Part shown: positions 1-13,500 of the stretch, in pieces
How the letters are laid out: each line of letters opens with the position of its first letter
How positions within the stretch are numbered: the stretch's first letter is position 1
Assembly: GCA_905221605.1 (NCBI GenBank)
Contig: CAJNDS010002635.1
Location: 942,918-1,006,917 of the forward strand
Direction: 5' to 3'
From: Symbiodinium natans
Taxonomy: Eukaryota > Sar > Dinophyceae > Suessiales > Symbiodiniaceae
DNA: 64,000 nt
Translations under genes and position numbers: made by a program
The notes under the pieces: generated by a model
Seen by the model: only the letters and a program-made list of their open reading frames with translations
Database searches by the model: none
Told to the model about the DNA's origin: nothing

Positions 1-1500
1 GCAGCCCTCACTGCAACAGGTCAAGCCCGAAGGTACCAATCCCACATTGGGATTGTCCCCCTCATACTAACAGTCCTTAATAGGGATTCTACTAGGGGGT
101 ACTATACACCCTATTCAGGACTGTTAGCATAAGGGCGAACATCCCAAACCCCCCCCCCCCCAGCTAGACTCTCCAAATCCGAAAGCCCCGCCCCAACCCC
201 TGAACAAACACAAAACCCCAACAGCCCAACCACCACCTGGGACTTCAGGAACCCAACATTTGGATCATGCACCCGGTGCTACATCCCTATCAAGGTCTAC
301 GGAACCACCAACCCTTGAAGGCTCATTTAGTATCCCAAGAAGACCCGAAACCCTGAACCCTCCACCAAACCGGCGCCTGCAGGGGATGACTGGTTTTGGG
401 CTACCGCATAAGCCGCCTCCGGGAGGTTTCAGGTTTGTGGCTGAAGGGGGGGTTGAGGGTTTGAGGGGATTCGCGGTTGAGGATCCCCGAACCCACAAGC
501 GAGTCCTAAAAGCAAACCTCCAGAGTAAACCTTTTGGTTTAGGAGTTTAGGGTTTAGAGCTTAGGGATAAGTTAGGGGCGTGTTTAGGGCTAAAGCGAAC
601 CCCACAAGGTTTGAACATAGACTAAGGATGTTTAGGGTTTAGGGCCGGTATTTTGCCTTTAAAGCTACTCTTTGCTTAAGAACCCCAAAAGAATAAATAA
701 ATAACAATCCCTAGATTACCCTCAATAAGAAAGCGCATTTTCTGGTTTTTGGGGGGTTCTTAAGCAATTAGGTTAGGGTTTAGGATTTCGGGTTTAGGGT
801 TTAGGGTTTACGGCCTGGGCGTTTACCTTAAAGGGCATGGGGAAAATGATGTTCCAACTTTCTGGCTTCTGCTGCTAGGCCGAGGGCCCTTGCAACAGTT
901 CTTGGGTTGAGGAGTTAGGGTTCGAGGTTTAGAGTTTAGGGTTTAGAGTTTCGGGTTGAAGGCTTAGAAAGATTTCGGGTTTAGGAGTAAAGGTTTAGGG
1001 GTAGGGGTTTAGGATTTAAGGCTTTGTAAGGATTTGGGGTCCAGGGTTTTCTTCCTGAGGTTCTACATCCACCCGGCCCCCCAAAACCCACTTGCTTGCA
1101 GGCACGAAAAGCCCCTTGCAAGATTGGTATTTCGGAAGCACGTCCCCTAAACCCCTAAACCCCTAAACCCCAAACCCTATAAGCCCTAAACCCTATACCT
1201 TACATGAAAGCCTGATCCCCAAACTCCGAGGCCCCAGAGCCCTCAAATGCCCAGACCTCTGGTTGAGGTTTGAGGGTTTGGGGTTTGGGGTTTAGGGTTT
1301 AGGGTTTAGGGTCATCAAAATGCTGGGAATTACAATTACAAATATGCGAGTATAATGGGGTCACGGCGACCCCAACCAAAAAAAAACGAAACCTAAACCT
1401 CCAAACCTCCAAACCCTGAAATACTAGAAGTCTAAACCTCAACTCAAACCCGAAACTTCAACTCCAAAAATCGCAAAACCCTAAAACCCTAAACCCTAAA
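1..1500. other. stretch without a confident gene
   Basis: Degenerate telomere-like tracts in both orientations with short islands (365-430, 840-900, 1040-1145) that may hold exons downstream of the menD exon at 1530-1590; none could be assigned. Confidence 0.4.
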
Positions 1501-1529
1501 CCCTGAACCCCCAAACCTGAACCTCAAAC

Positions 1530-4500
1530 GACTGCCTCCAGGTCCTCAGAGGAGCGGCACAGCGTGTGAGGCAGCCCAAAGGCTGCACACCTTAGAAAGC
1601 CATCCGACTCAAAAACTAGAGTTTGGGGTTTAGGGCTTGGTTTTAGGGTGTTGGGGTTTTGGGTTTAGGGCTTGGCATACATGGGTTTGTGGGGTTTCGG
1701 GATTTGGGGTTCTGCAGTGAAATGCAAGAACTGCTTCAACCAAAAGCGACTCCTCAGACCCTGAGAGTGGTTGCAGAGCCCTAACAAGACTGGAGTCCGT
1801 AAAGCCCCATGTACCTTTATTAATACAATGATTAGTATTACTACGTTTATTGCTATTATTGCTATTATTACTATTATTACTATTAATATAGACCCAAGAG
1901 TAAGCTAGGAGTAAAGAGGGTGCCTTTTTTAGCTTGAAGGGCCTTATAAGGGAACCTAAACCCTAAAAGAAATGGGAATAAGGGCCTACTCTGGGTCCTA
2001 GTATTGGTATACATGGGCCCAGACAGTCACAACGGAGGAGATGCTTTAAAGTCCAAGTCTTTTGGAGAAAGCCCTAGACCCTAAACCCTAAACGCTAAAC
2101 CCGAAACCCTAAACCCTAAACCCTAAACTAAACCCTAAACCCTAAACCGCAACCCTTAACTCGCAACCCTATTCAGGCACTTGGGCAGCTCTGTGCCTAA
2201 ATCGATCCCGACCACTGCTTCTTCTGAGAAACGGCGCGCGCAAAAAACACAAAGGAAGAACAAGCCGGTCAGGGTTTAGGGTTTAGGGTTTAGAATTTAG
2301 GGTTGAGGGTTTAGGGTTTAGGGTCTAGGGTTTAGGGTTTACAGTAAACTCAAAAAAGTTGTAACATGCTTACCCCCATGCCCCAAAAGGTATACTATAA
2401 TTGAAGGGAATCCCAACTCTACTCATCCCTCAGTTTTATCACAGTTTGCTTTAGGGTTTAGGATTTAGGATTTGGGGTTTAGGGTTTAGGGTTTAGGATT
2501 TTAGGGTTTGGGGTTTAGGTTCTTGCAGTAGTTGCGGGGTATAAGGAGGGCTGCTACAAGGGACCCTTATTCTTATTGCCCGAGATAACCCCTACACATA
2601 CCTTGAAAGCCCCTGTATACCTAAGTAGGCCCTGCATAACCCCCTAAACCCTAAACCCTGAACCCTAAACCCCCAAATAACTCCTAAGGTCCCCTATAAG
2701 GGTCCCTCCTAGAATCCTTTGAAATACCAGGATGCACCTGAGGGTTGCTTTTTGGGGGCTCTACACCCCAAGCCCAATATTCGTAAGGTGTCAGGTGTCA
2801 GGTGTCTTATATGTACAATAACTTTTAACAAGAGGGAACGAAGGGAAAAAGGGACTACTCTGGGTTCGAGGAACTCGGAAAGCAGGGGATGGGGCTTACA
2901 AGTGCTTGTTCACGGGTTTTGGGGCTTGAGGCTTTCGGGCTTGTAGAGGGGTTGCAGTTGCGACAGTACGTGTTACGGTGACTGTTCAGCGCCCAAAACC
3001 CTAAACCGTAAACCGTAAACCCTAAACCCTAAACCCTAAACCCTAAACCGCAAACCCTAAGAAAGCCAGGGCCGGCGCACAGCTTCGAACTCCGTCGCAT
3101 GCGGCTCGCTGAAGAAAGGAGACAGCACCTTGCTGCCGCCGAAGAACATGAGAAGCCAGGTTTCAGGGTTAGGGTTTAGGGCAGTTTAGGGGTTAGGGTT
3201 TAGGGTTTAGGGTTTAGGGTTTGGGGTTTGGGGTTTAGGGTTTAGGGTTTAGGGTCTAGGGCGCACACAAGCTACTATGCAGAAGCCCCCTTTAGGCCCA
3301 AGTATGTACTACACAGGTACCTCCTAAACCCTAAACCCTAAACTCTAAACCCTGAAGATCCGCAGGACCCACAGCCCGAACCTATGGGAGGAAAACGGCA
3401 TTGCAGGATGGAGGGCTCCATGCTTGGTGGGATCAGGGGCTTAAAGGGTCTCTTGTGCTTCCTTGACGCCCTGAACTCTAAACCCTGAACACTAAACCCC
3501 CTAACCCCTAATAATGTTGACCTTATATTTTTAAACCCCCCCCCACCCCCCCCCCCCCATCTCAATTGATTTTTGTTTCCCCCCCCCTATTGAGGAAGCC
3601 TGACCCACCCAACAGGGCCAAACAAAAAAAAAAAAAAAATCGGTCCCCGGGACGGGATTTCGCATTATTGACGGGGGGGTTCATAGTTGAGTTCCGGGAT
3701 CTGGATTCCTAAACCCTAAACCCTAAACCCTAAACCCTAAACCCTAAACCCTAAACCCTAAACCCTAAACCCTAAACCCTTAGTTACGGGGGCGTTGATA
3801 GATATGAGGTTAACCATGAACCCAAGATCGGCTTACTTCAGAAACTTCCGCGGCACATCCTGGTGTTTCCCGATGGGCAGGAACGAAAAGATCCCACCTG
3901 ACAGGGTTTAGGGCCAGTAGGGTTTAGGGTCAGTAGGGTTTAGGGTTTAGGGTTTATGGTTTAGGGTTTAGGATTTAGGGTTTAGGGTTTAGGTTTTAGG
4001 GTTTAGGGGGTTGTGGTTTTGTATCCATTCCCTGTGGCTGAGGCGCCATCCCGGTCATCCATTCTGAGTGGCTGAGGCGCCATCCCGGTGCCCCATAGCC
4101 ATAGTGGGCCTGTGGCGGGGGCTCGAAGGGGTCGTCGAAGAGTCGAAACCGACCTCCACAGTCGCGAACAAGGCCTGCTGGGGCGGTCTTGGCATGGCGT
4201 TCTGGCTGCTGCTGGACGCCCCTGAACCCCTGCCTCCGGAGGCGGAGGCAGCGGCCTTTTTGTTGATTTGCGACCATCTCTTCGGCTTGATGGTAAGGCT
4301 GCACGGACTTTGATTCTTCAGGTTTTTGGGCCCAAAGATGTTGAGCTTGAGTAACGAGACTGTGAGACTGTGAGACTGTGAGACTGTGAGACTGTGAGAC
4401 TGTGAGACTGTGAGACCCACAATTAAGTGGACAACTATTCCGAAAACTGACCGCAAGGGGCGGTGAAGCTTCTACTGCTGCTATCTTACGCATGTTTTCA

Positions 4501-7500
4501 ATTATCGCCATTGCTATCATTGTAATGGCTATTGTTATTACAAGGGTTGTATTTGTTGTTGTTATCTCTCTCCCTCTCTGCATTCTTGCTTCTTGGGGCG
4601 AGGGGGGGATTTTAGGGGTTTCAGAGAGCAAAGCGTGAGGGTCCGAGCGCAGAAGAACGAGAAAAGAACCTCTGAGACCCCTTAAACTAGCTAGCTCCGC
4701 AACAGATGACAACAGGGGCCACCCACAAAGCCCAAATCTCAAAGCATCAACCCTACACCCTAATCCCCCTAAACCCTAAACCCTAAACCCTAAACCCTAA
4801 ACCCTAAACCCTAAACCCTAAACCCTAAACCCTAAACCCTAAACCCTAAACCCTAAACCTAAACCCTTAACCCTAAGGATGCCCCAGAACCCCAAGATGG
4901 GCCAATGGGCGCACTTGGCCTGGCAAACCTCCCTTTTCAGGGGTTTAGGGGTTTAGGGGTTTAGGGTTTAGTGTTTAGGGTTTAGGGTTTAGGGGTTTGG
5001 GTTTAGGGCTTAGGGCTTGGGGCTTAGGGCTTAGGGCTTAGGGTTTAGGGTTCAGGGTTTGGGGTTTGGGGTTTAGGGTTTAGGGGACTTGTGGTGGGCC
5101 TCCATGGTTGTTCACGAGGACGATGGTCAAGGGAGGCGCCTTGCAGCCCGGCAGCAAGAGTCGTGACCCCGGGCTTAGGGTTTAGGGTTTAGGGTTTCGG
5201 TTTAGGGTTTAGGGTTTAAGGTTCCCCTATATAATGCTCCAAAACGCTGAACACCCTGAGCCCTCAGCCCTGAAAGCTCTGCTAGATTGTAAAGCTAACG
5301 GTGCTTTGAAGGGTTATAGGGCTTTCGGATTTAGCTGTTAGGATGGAGGGATTGTCAGGCTTCCTTCGAAAAAGCTAGGGTTCAGGGTTTCGGGTTAGGG
5401 TTTAGGAACAAAGGTTTAGAGTTCTTAGGTTTGTTCCAATGTGAGCACCTAAACCCTAAACCGGAAACCCTAAACCCCAAACCCTATAAACCTTACAGAC
5501 CCTATAACTGACCCTAAGTGCCGTGGTATGGTTATAAGTACAGTTCTATGTACAGTTATGTTTTTCAATATGTACCACGACTCTCCAAGTACTGTAGGGG
5601 CCTTAATGTAGTTAGAATAGGGTTTGGGGGGGAGTGTTCGGGTATAAATAGTCATGATTCCCTAAACCCTAAACCCTAAACCCTAAACCCTTATAACCTA
5701 CTGCGCCTGGAGAGTGTCCAGCCTGGTCCAGTCGTGCAGCATTTAGGGTTTAGGGTTTAGGGCTTAGGGTTTAGGGTGTAGGGTTTAGGGTTTCGGGATG
5801 GAGTCACACCCTTCTGCATGCCACAGTGGTCTTGATCATGATGGCCTTCAGTCAAGATGGCGAGTCAAGGTCGTAGGTCCGGCTGCCAGCTGCTGGTCGA
5901 TGGCACATCTGCTTGGATCAGGCACCGGAAAGCCGATCGCGGGAGTGAATGGCGTGGAGCAAATGCGCTGCAGCCAACTCTCTTGCGCTCACCGCATCTC
6001 TGCTGAAATTGCTGGACCCTGTAGACCCCATAGCCCCATAAACCCTAAACCCTTAACCCTAAACCCTAAACCCTAAACCCCCACCCCGAAACCGAACAAA
6101 AAGAAGCCGCCTCAGGAACTGAGAGTTGCTGTAGCGCGTTGAGGTCCACCAGGCTCGCCACCTTATTGCAGCAGCCGAGGAGCTACGTACCAGGGTTCTT
6201 GTGGTTTAGGGTATGCATGTTGGAGAGTCTTAGGGCTCTAGGGGGGGGGGGGGGGTCCTGCAGGACTTCTGGTTGAAGGATCTCAGGGTTTTAGGGCTTT
6301 GCGGTGCTAGGGGTTCAAGGTTTCTAGGATGTAGGGCTTGCAGTGGCGTTTAGAGTTTAGGGCTTCTGAAAGTCTAGACCCCACACCCTGCACCATTCGA
6401 CATGGCCAGAACCAGTCAGAACTCTATGGAATCCCCAGTCACCCCCCCCCCCCCCCCCCCCCCCCTCATTTTGCGATTTAGGGTTTAGGGTTTCGGGGGG
6501 AAGCTCTGCCCAAGTCCCTCAGCCTACCTGCGTGTCCTGGAGGCTTAGATGGTGAAGAATGAACGTTGTAAGCTTGTGGTCTCTCATGGTATATGCTGCA
6601 TTATTATGGCCTATGAAAGAAGGCATTCGGATTGTTTTCGACTTCAGAGATCGCTGCGACCAGACCTGTGCACAGAGATGCCCAGAAACGGACACTCAAG
6701 GCGCACAAGTCCACTCGGCCAGGCCACATTCTCCAAACTCTGATTGAACAACCCTCCGAAGCTCAAGGACTGCAAGCTGCCAGGCAAGGCCACATTCTCC
6801 AAACTCTGATTGAAATTGTCTCCGAAGCTCAAGGACTGCAAGCTGCCAGGCAAAGCCACATTCTCCAAGCTCTGGTTGAAAGAAACTCCGAAGCTCAAGG
6901 ACTGCAAGCTGGAAGGCAAGGCCACATTCTCCAAGCTCTGGTTGAAATCGTATCCGAAGCTCAAGGACTGCAAGCTGCCAGGCAGGGCCACATTCTCCAA
7001 GCTCTGGTTGAAAGAAACTCCGAAGCTCAAGGACTGCAAGCTGGAAGGCAAGGCCACATTCTCCAAGCTCTGATTGAAAAACCCTCCGAAGCTCAAGGAC
7101 TGCAAGCTGCCGGGCAAAGCCACATTCTCCAAACTCTGATTGAATAACCTTCCGAAGCTTAAGGACTGCAAGCTGGAAGGCAAGGCCACATTCTCCAAGC
7201 TCTGGTCGAACTCGAACCCGAAGCTCAAGGACTGCAAGCTGCCAGGTAAGGCCACGTTCTCCAAGCTCTGGTTGAAAAAATGTCCGAAGCTCAAGGACTG
7301 CAAGCTGGCAGGCAAGGCAACATTCTCCAAGCTCTGGTTGAAAAAATGTCCGAAGCTCAAGGACTGCAAGCTGGCAGGCAAGGCAACATTCTCCAAGCTC
7401 TGCTTGAAGAAGTCTCCAAAGCTCAAGGACTGCAAGCTGCCAGGAAAGGCCACATTCTCCAAGCTCTGGTTGAAACAATCTCCAAAGCTCAAGGACTGCA

Positions 7501-10500
7501 AGCTGCCAGGCAAGGCCACATTCTCCAAGCTCTGACTGAAAAACCTTCCGGAGCTCAAGGACTGCAAGTTGCCAGGCAAGGCCGCATTCTCATAGCTCTG
7601 CTTGAAGAAGTCTCCGAAGCTCAAGGACTGCAAGCTGCCAGGCAAGACCACATTCTCCAAGCTCTGATTGAACCCTCCGAAGCTCAAGGACTGCAAGCTG
7701 CCAGGCAAGGCCACATTCTCCAAGCTCCGGTTGAACTCGTATCCGAAGCTCAAGGACTGCAAGCTGGAAGGCAAGGCCACATTCTCCAAGCTCCGGTTGA
7801 AGGCGTTTCCGAAGCTCAAGGACTGCAAGCTGCCGGGCAAGGCCACATTCTCCAAACTCTGATTGAAATTGTCGCCGAACGTCAATGACTGCAAGCTGCC
7901 AGGCAAGGCCACATTCTCCAAGCTCTGGTTGAAAAACTCTCCGAAGCTCAAGGACTGCAAGCTGCCAGGCAAGGCCACATTCTCCAAACTCTGATTGAAA
8001 TTGTCTCCGAAGCTCAAGGACTGCAAGCTGCCAGGCAGGGCCACATTCTCCAAGCTCTGGTTGAAGGCGTTTCCGAAGCTCAAGGACTGCAAGCCTACAG
8101 GCAAGGCCACATTCGCCACGTTCCTCCAGTCGAAATCGGAAAATTGGAAGCTCAAGGACTGGAGGCAGCCAGGTAAGGCAAGATTCTCCAAGCTCTGTTC
8201 GTTGAAACCTTACATCTCCAATAACCAAGGGAAAAAAAGCTCAAACTCTATAGTTCCTACTAAATAAAGAAGCCCTAAAAAGTTCAAAGTTCAACTATTG
8301 GCTAAGCAAGAAACCGCCTTCCAAGCTCAAGGACTGCAAGCCCTTTGGCAGTTCGACCCTTTCAAGCCCGTGCTTCCAGCGCAGCTCCAGCGAAGAAATG
8401 GCGTCCTTTGCAGCTAACTCTCTGACCTGGGTTGGCCCTTAAGCCCTTGGTTTAGGGTTTAGGGTTTAGGGCTTAGGGCTTAGGGTTTAGGAACCCTTTG
8501 GAAAGTATTTACATATCGGGCCCCTTATAAACCCAAATAAGGAAAATACTTATACATAGGGCCCCTTACAAACCCAACTAAGGAAAGTAAAGAAATTCAT
8601 GCATAGGGCCCCTTACTAATAAACCCAAATGAGGAAAACGTATAACATTTAACAAAGCCAACCTGGTCACGCTCAGGCGTTGGCCGGCCCTGGCTCGCAG
8701 TAACGCATCTGTTGCATGCCCTGCACCAACCTAGGTTGGCCCCTGCAACGCTCTGAAGACAATAATCCCAATGGGCCTTTCCAAAAATTGGGGTACCCTT
8801 TTGAGGGGTTCCTTTTTGGAGATTCTCTTCAATTTTGGGGTTTAATAAGGGGGTACCCTATGTTGGGACATGCCCAAACAGGCCTCTTGTACCCAACAAT
8901 CAGGGAAAACATCATGCAAACATGCCGAGGGCAACCTGTTGAACCACATACGTAATGACATCGCCTTGAACTTGCTCCAACAGCGGCTTGGAATCGTCCA
9001 GGCAATTGCCGCCAGCCAACAGGACAAGCATGCCACCCAGCTGCAAGCCGATCCTTCCTGCGACTCTCTTGCACAAGTCTTCCACGGTCATGTTGTCTTC
9101 AAGAGGAAGCTGCACTTCGGAACCATCAAGACCACAAACCGTCAACTGTCGGCAGGCAGTAAGGCCATCAAACTCGTCAAGGCGCGGACGTTTGACCTTC
9201 CTCTCTTCTGGAGACCCTCGAAGCATGGCCCGAAGTCCTGGTGCGAGGTCGACCATGTATTTTGGCCTTGTCCCTTGGCTTGGGTGTCCTTGTGAACGAA
9301 ATAAGCCTACACTTTCATAGGGCTTTCGGTAGCCTAGACCTAAACCCTAAACCCTAAACCCTAAGCCCTAAACCCTAAACCCTAAACCCCAAACCCTAAA
9401 CCCTAAACCCTGAACCCTAAACCCTGATCCCAACGCTAAGCTGGTCATGCTGCTAAGGGAGTTGATGTCTGAACGTCCGATGGCCAAAGGTCATGCAAGC
9501 TGCTGGGCCGGCTTGCAGGGTTTAGGGTTTAGGGTTTAGGGTTTAGGGTTTAGGGTTTAGGGTTTAGGGTTTTCGGGGTATCCAAACTCTGAAGTCATGT
9601 GTCGCGCCACCCCAAACCCGATAAACTAACCCCGGGGGCTGCATGCCAAGCCAGGGCAGATTGTGGAACCTTTGGCTGCGGTCAGGTGCGAAGACCAGGA
9701 AAGCAAAGCCCCAAGCCCTAAACCCTAAACCCTCAACCTTAAACCCTGAACCCTGAAGCCTACAGGGCATTGATCCAGCCCTTGCATTGCGGTTCAACTC
9801 CTGGTTCAGGGCTCCGGGGAAAATTCGAGTCCAGTCCATAGGGCTAATACCAAGAGACCGCCGTTTAGGGTTTAGGGTTCAGGGTTTAGGGTTTGGGGTT
9901 TGGGCTTTGGGGTTTTAGGGTTGCGACCCTAAACCCTAACCCTAAACCCTAAACCCTGAACCCTGAACCCTAAACCCTAAACCCTAAACCTCAAACCCTA
10001 AACCCTAAACCCTAAACCCTTGCGCTGCTGGCAGCAGCAGGGAATCAAGGGGGGTTCCTGTGTGTCCCAAATTGTCAAAGCAGCATGAGCTTCGTCGCCC
10101 AGTCAGCGGTGACCGCGGTTTAGGTTTAGGGTTTAGGGTTTAGGGTTTAGGGTTTAGGGTTTAGGGTTTAGGGTTTAGGGTTTAGGGTTTAGGGTTTAGG
10201 GTTTAGGGTTTAGGGGCATCAGATCCCAGAGCAAGCAGGGCTTTAGTGCTTGCTGGTTTGAGATGCTCTCATGCACCACATGTGCCAGCACCTCTTCTGC
10301 ACCCACTAGCAGGTGGCCCGTAAGTCCCCTAAATTCTATAAACCCTATGAATCCCGTAAGTCCCATCCTGAACCCTAAATCCTAAACCCTAAACCCTTGA
10401 AAAACAAACCAAACTCCTGACATTGGGGAGACTGGGCGCACGGGCGTCGCCGATGACCAGCGTACATGGTGCCTGGGCTCTGAAGGGGGCTTGTCTTGAG

Positions 10501-13500
10501 GGTGTCGGAAAACCCCTAAACCAACCCTAAACCCTAAGACCCTAAAACCCCACGTAGGGTTTATTGACAGAGTCATGCTGCCGGGGTGTTCGGGAAATTC
10601 GGGGTTACAGGGCTTGAGGGTGAGGTAAGTGTAGTGGGTTTGGGGTACACAAATATAAGCCACCTCCCCATATACATTATATTATATTGTATTATCGTAT
10701 CTTATCTTATATATGCTCTCTCTCTCTCTGTATATATATATATATGTATACACATATACATATATACACGTATCAATATGTGTGCGTATCTCCAAACCCT
10801 AAACCCTAAACCCTAAACCCTAAACCCTAAACCCTAAACCCTAAACCCTAAACCCTAAACCCTAAACCCTAAACCCTAGCCAGGGTCCCGGGCCCGGCTT
10901 CCCAGGCACACGCCCACGGCGGTGCTGATGACGCCATCGATGCCTCGAGCAGCTGGGGGTTCGGGTTTAGGGTTTAGGGTTTAGGGTTTAGGGTTTAGGG
11001 TTTAGGGTTTAGGGTTTAGGGTTTAGGGTTTAGGGTCTAGGGTCTAGGGTTTAGGTTTATAGGGTATAGGGCTTAGGGCTTGGGGTTTAGGGTTTTGGCT
11101 TTGAGGTTTAGGGGTTTTTGGGGCTTCCAGGTTCAGGGTTCAGGGTTTTTTTTGTTTGTGGGGGGGGGGGGGGGGGGTGTACGTACACCCTGGGCGATAA
11201 TCCCTAAACCCTCAGCCCTAAACCCAAAGCCCAAAGCCCTAACCCTAAACTAAACCCTAAACCCACCCCCTTTCGGGCCCCAATCGGCACCTGAAGCGCC
11301 ACGGTTTGCGGAAGGTGGCTGCAGAGGCGCCTGCAAAGTGGCGAAAGAAAGGGGGTTTATGCAAACGCAGAATAGGGTTTAGGGTTTAGGTTTAGGGTTT
11401 AGGGTTTAGGGTTCAGGGGTTCCTTTAGGGTGTTGGGTTTAGGGTTGGCCGCATTTTTGGTGTCCAGGACGTGAGGATTCAGGACTGAACCTTTTGACAA
11501 CCTACGTTTTCGTAGGTTCCAGGTTCACAGGTAACTAACAGAACATTTGGAAGAGGTTTAGGTTTTAGAGTTTAGGGTTTAGGGTGCCCTGCCCCCTCCT
11601 CCCCCCGGCCATCAGGGCAATAGTTGCACGGCCCCCCGGGTCTACTGTACGGGCTTCTACGGACGTAAGGAGACAGGATGTAGATTGTAAGTTCTCAGAG
11701 GTAGAGGTGTGGTCCCTTGCTGGGGTTCCTCCTGAACACCTTAAACAGTGGGATACCAATCCAGAACCCCGACTCCTAATTGTCCGAAACCCTGAAGCCT
11801 ACGAAGGGAGCATCGGCCACATAAGCCCCGGAATAAGATTTTTATGCAGGCTAGAAAGGGCTCAGGGTCTTGGGGTATGGTGTTGAGGGTTTAATGTTAA
11901 CCTCGTATTATTGAACCCCCTGATATTAAAGTGCGCCAGGGGTCCCGGCCGCAATAATCAAGCCCTGGGAATAAAGTACGCCAAGTCGGGGCTGGTTTTT
12001 TTTGGGGGAGTTTGATTGAAGGGGGGCCCTAAGGAAAGGAATCCTTATTCAAAGGGGCCCTACTCTATTTGGGGGGGTTTGATTGAAGGGGGGGGGGGGG
12101 GTTTATTATTACGAGGTCAACATTACGTCACGCATGGCTCAATACAACACAAAGGCTCAGTGGAGGTTGGCGTAAGTTCGGGGTCCAGACCCTTATCAAC
12201 CTAGATTGAGATCCTGGATCCTTCGGGAATATCCATGCCATGCAGCTGGATGAGGGGGTTCCATGTAGCGTTCACCCCAAACCTAACCCCCAAACCCTAA
12301 ACCCTAAACCCTAAACCCTAAACCCTAAACCCCTAAACCCTAAACCCTAAACCCTAAACCCTAAACCATGCATCCTGGCAGGCCAAACTTCGCGAAGTCT
12401 TTCCTTGACAATTGAAAATAAGAAGCTGCGGTTCCGCAAAAAATGCACATACTCATGGGTGGTTGTCAAAATTATGGTCCCTTTTGGGGTGCCCTATATA
12501 TTAGGTGCCGTATTATAATAGGGACCCAAAAAGGGACCCTAATTTTGACAGCCACCCTCATGCATGTCGGGCTTAGGGTTGAGAAATTCGGGTTTAGGGG
12601 GCTCAGGGTTTACTAGGGTACCTTTTCTAAAGAGGGTACTACCGGGCGTCCTAGAAACCCTCAACTCCTTTGATAACCGGGTGTTGAAGTGAAAGCTTTC
12701 CTGGGGCATTGCCAGGGATAAGGGTTTAGGGCTAAGGGCTTACTTGGAGGTTCATGGTAATTACCCTCCAAGTAGGGATTGGCCCCCAATTGAAACCCGT
12801 AGAGTGCCCTGGTTGAGGACCTCGGATGCCTTGAGGCATCCAAACTTTCCTGAGCAACCTCTGCCCTACCACGAAGGGGTGGCTACAGGGGGTGAGGGTT
12901 TAGGGTTTAGGGTTTAGGGTTTAGGGTTTAGGGTTTAGGGTTTAGGGTTTAGGGGTTAGGGTTCAGGGTTTAGGAGAGGTTGCTAAGTAGTGCACAGAAC
13001 CACCTGGGTTTAGGGTCTAGGCTTGCGAGCGTTCGAAGGTTCGGAACGGCTGGCCTGCAGCGGATCTGCGCACGGCTTGGCGAAAAAGTCCAGGTCGCGG
13101 ATGGGCATCGAGCTGTCCAGCAAACGCTAGATACGGTTTAGGGTTTAGGGTTTAGGGTTTAGGGTTTAGGGTTTAGGGTTTAGGGTTTAGGGTTTAGGGT
13201 TTAGGGTTTAGGGTTTAGGGTTTAGGGTTTAGGGTTTAGGGTTTAGGGTTTAGGAAGTTGCTTCGCTTTGGGAAATTTCAAGATGGCCGGGAGCCCCGAA
13301 CCCTGAACCCTTTCGAAACCCTCCTAAACTCCAAACTTCTCCAAGACGCTGTACCCTAAACAGTAAACCCCAAACCCCTAAACCCTAAACCCCTAAACCC
13401 CTAAACCCCTAAACCCCTAAACCCCTAAACCCCTAAACCCCTAAACCCCTAAACCCCTAAACCCCTAAACCCCTAAACCCTAAACCCTAAACCCCATACC

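Noticed and set aside
2178-2230. EEAVVGIDLGT in a minus frame, reminiscent of the Hsp70 N terminus
   Set aside because: No further Hsp70 exons follow, and the menD exons on either side (3079 and 1590) join in phase without it. Chance similarity is likely.
5707-5742. MLHDWTRLDTLQ as a menD exon (and 10081-10116 before it)
   Set aside because: The exon at 6111-6161 (DLNAL motif) joins in phase to 5100-5139 and fits MenD better; these islands lack AG acceptors.
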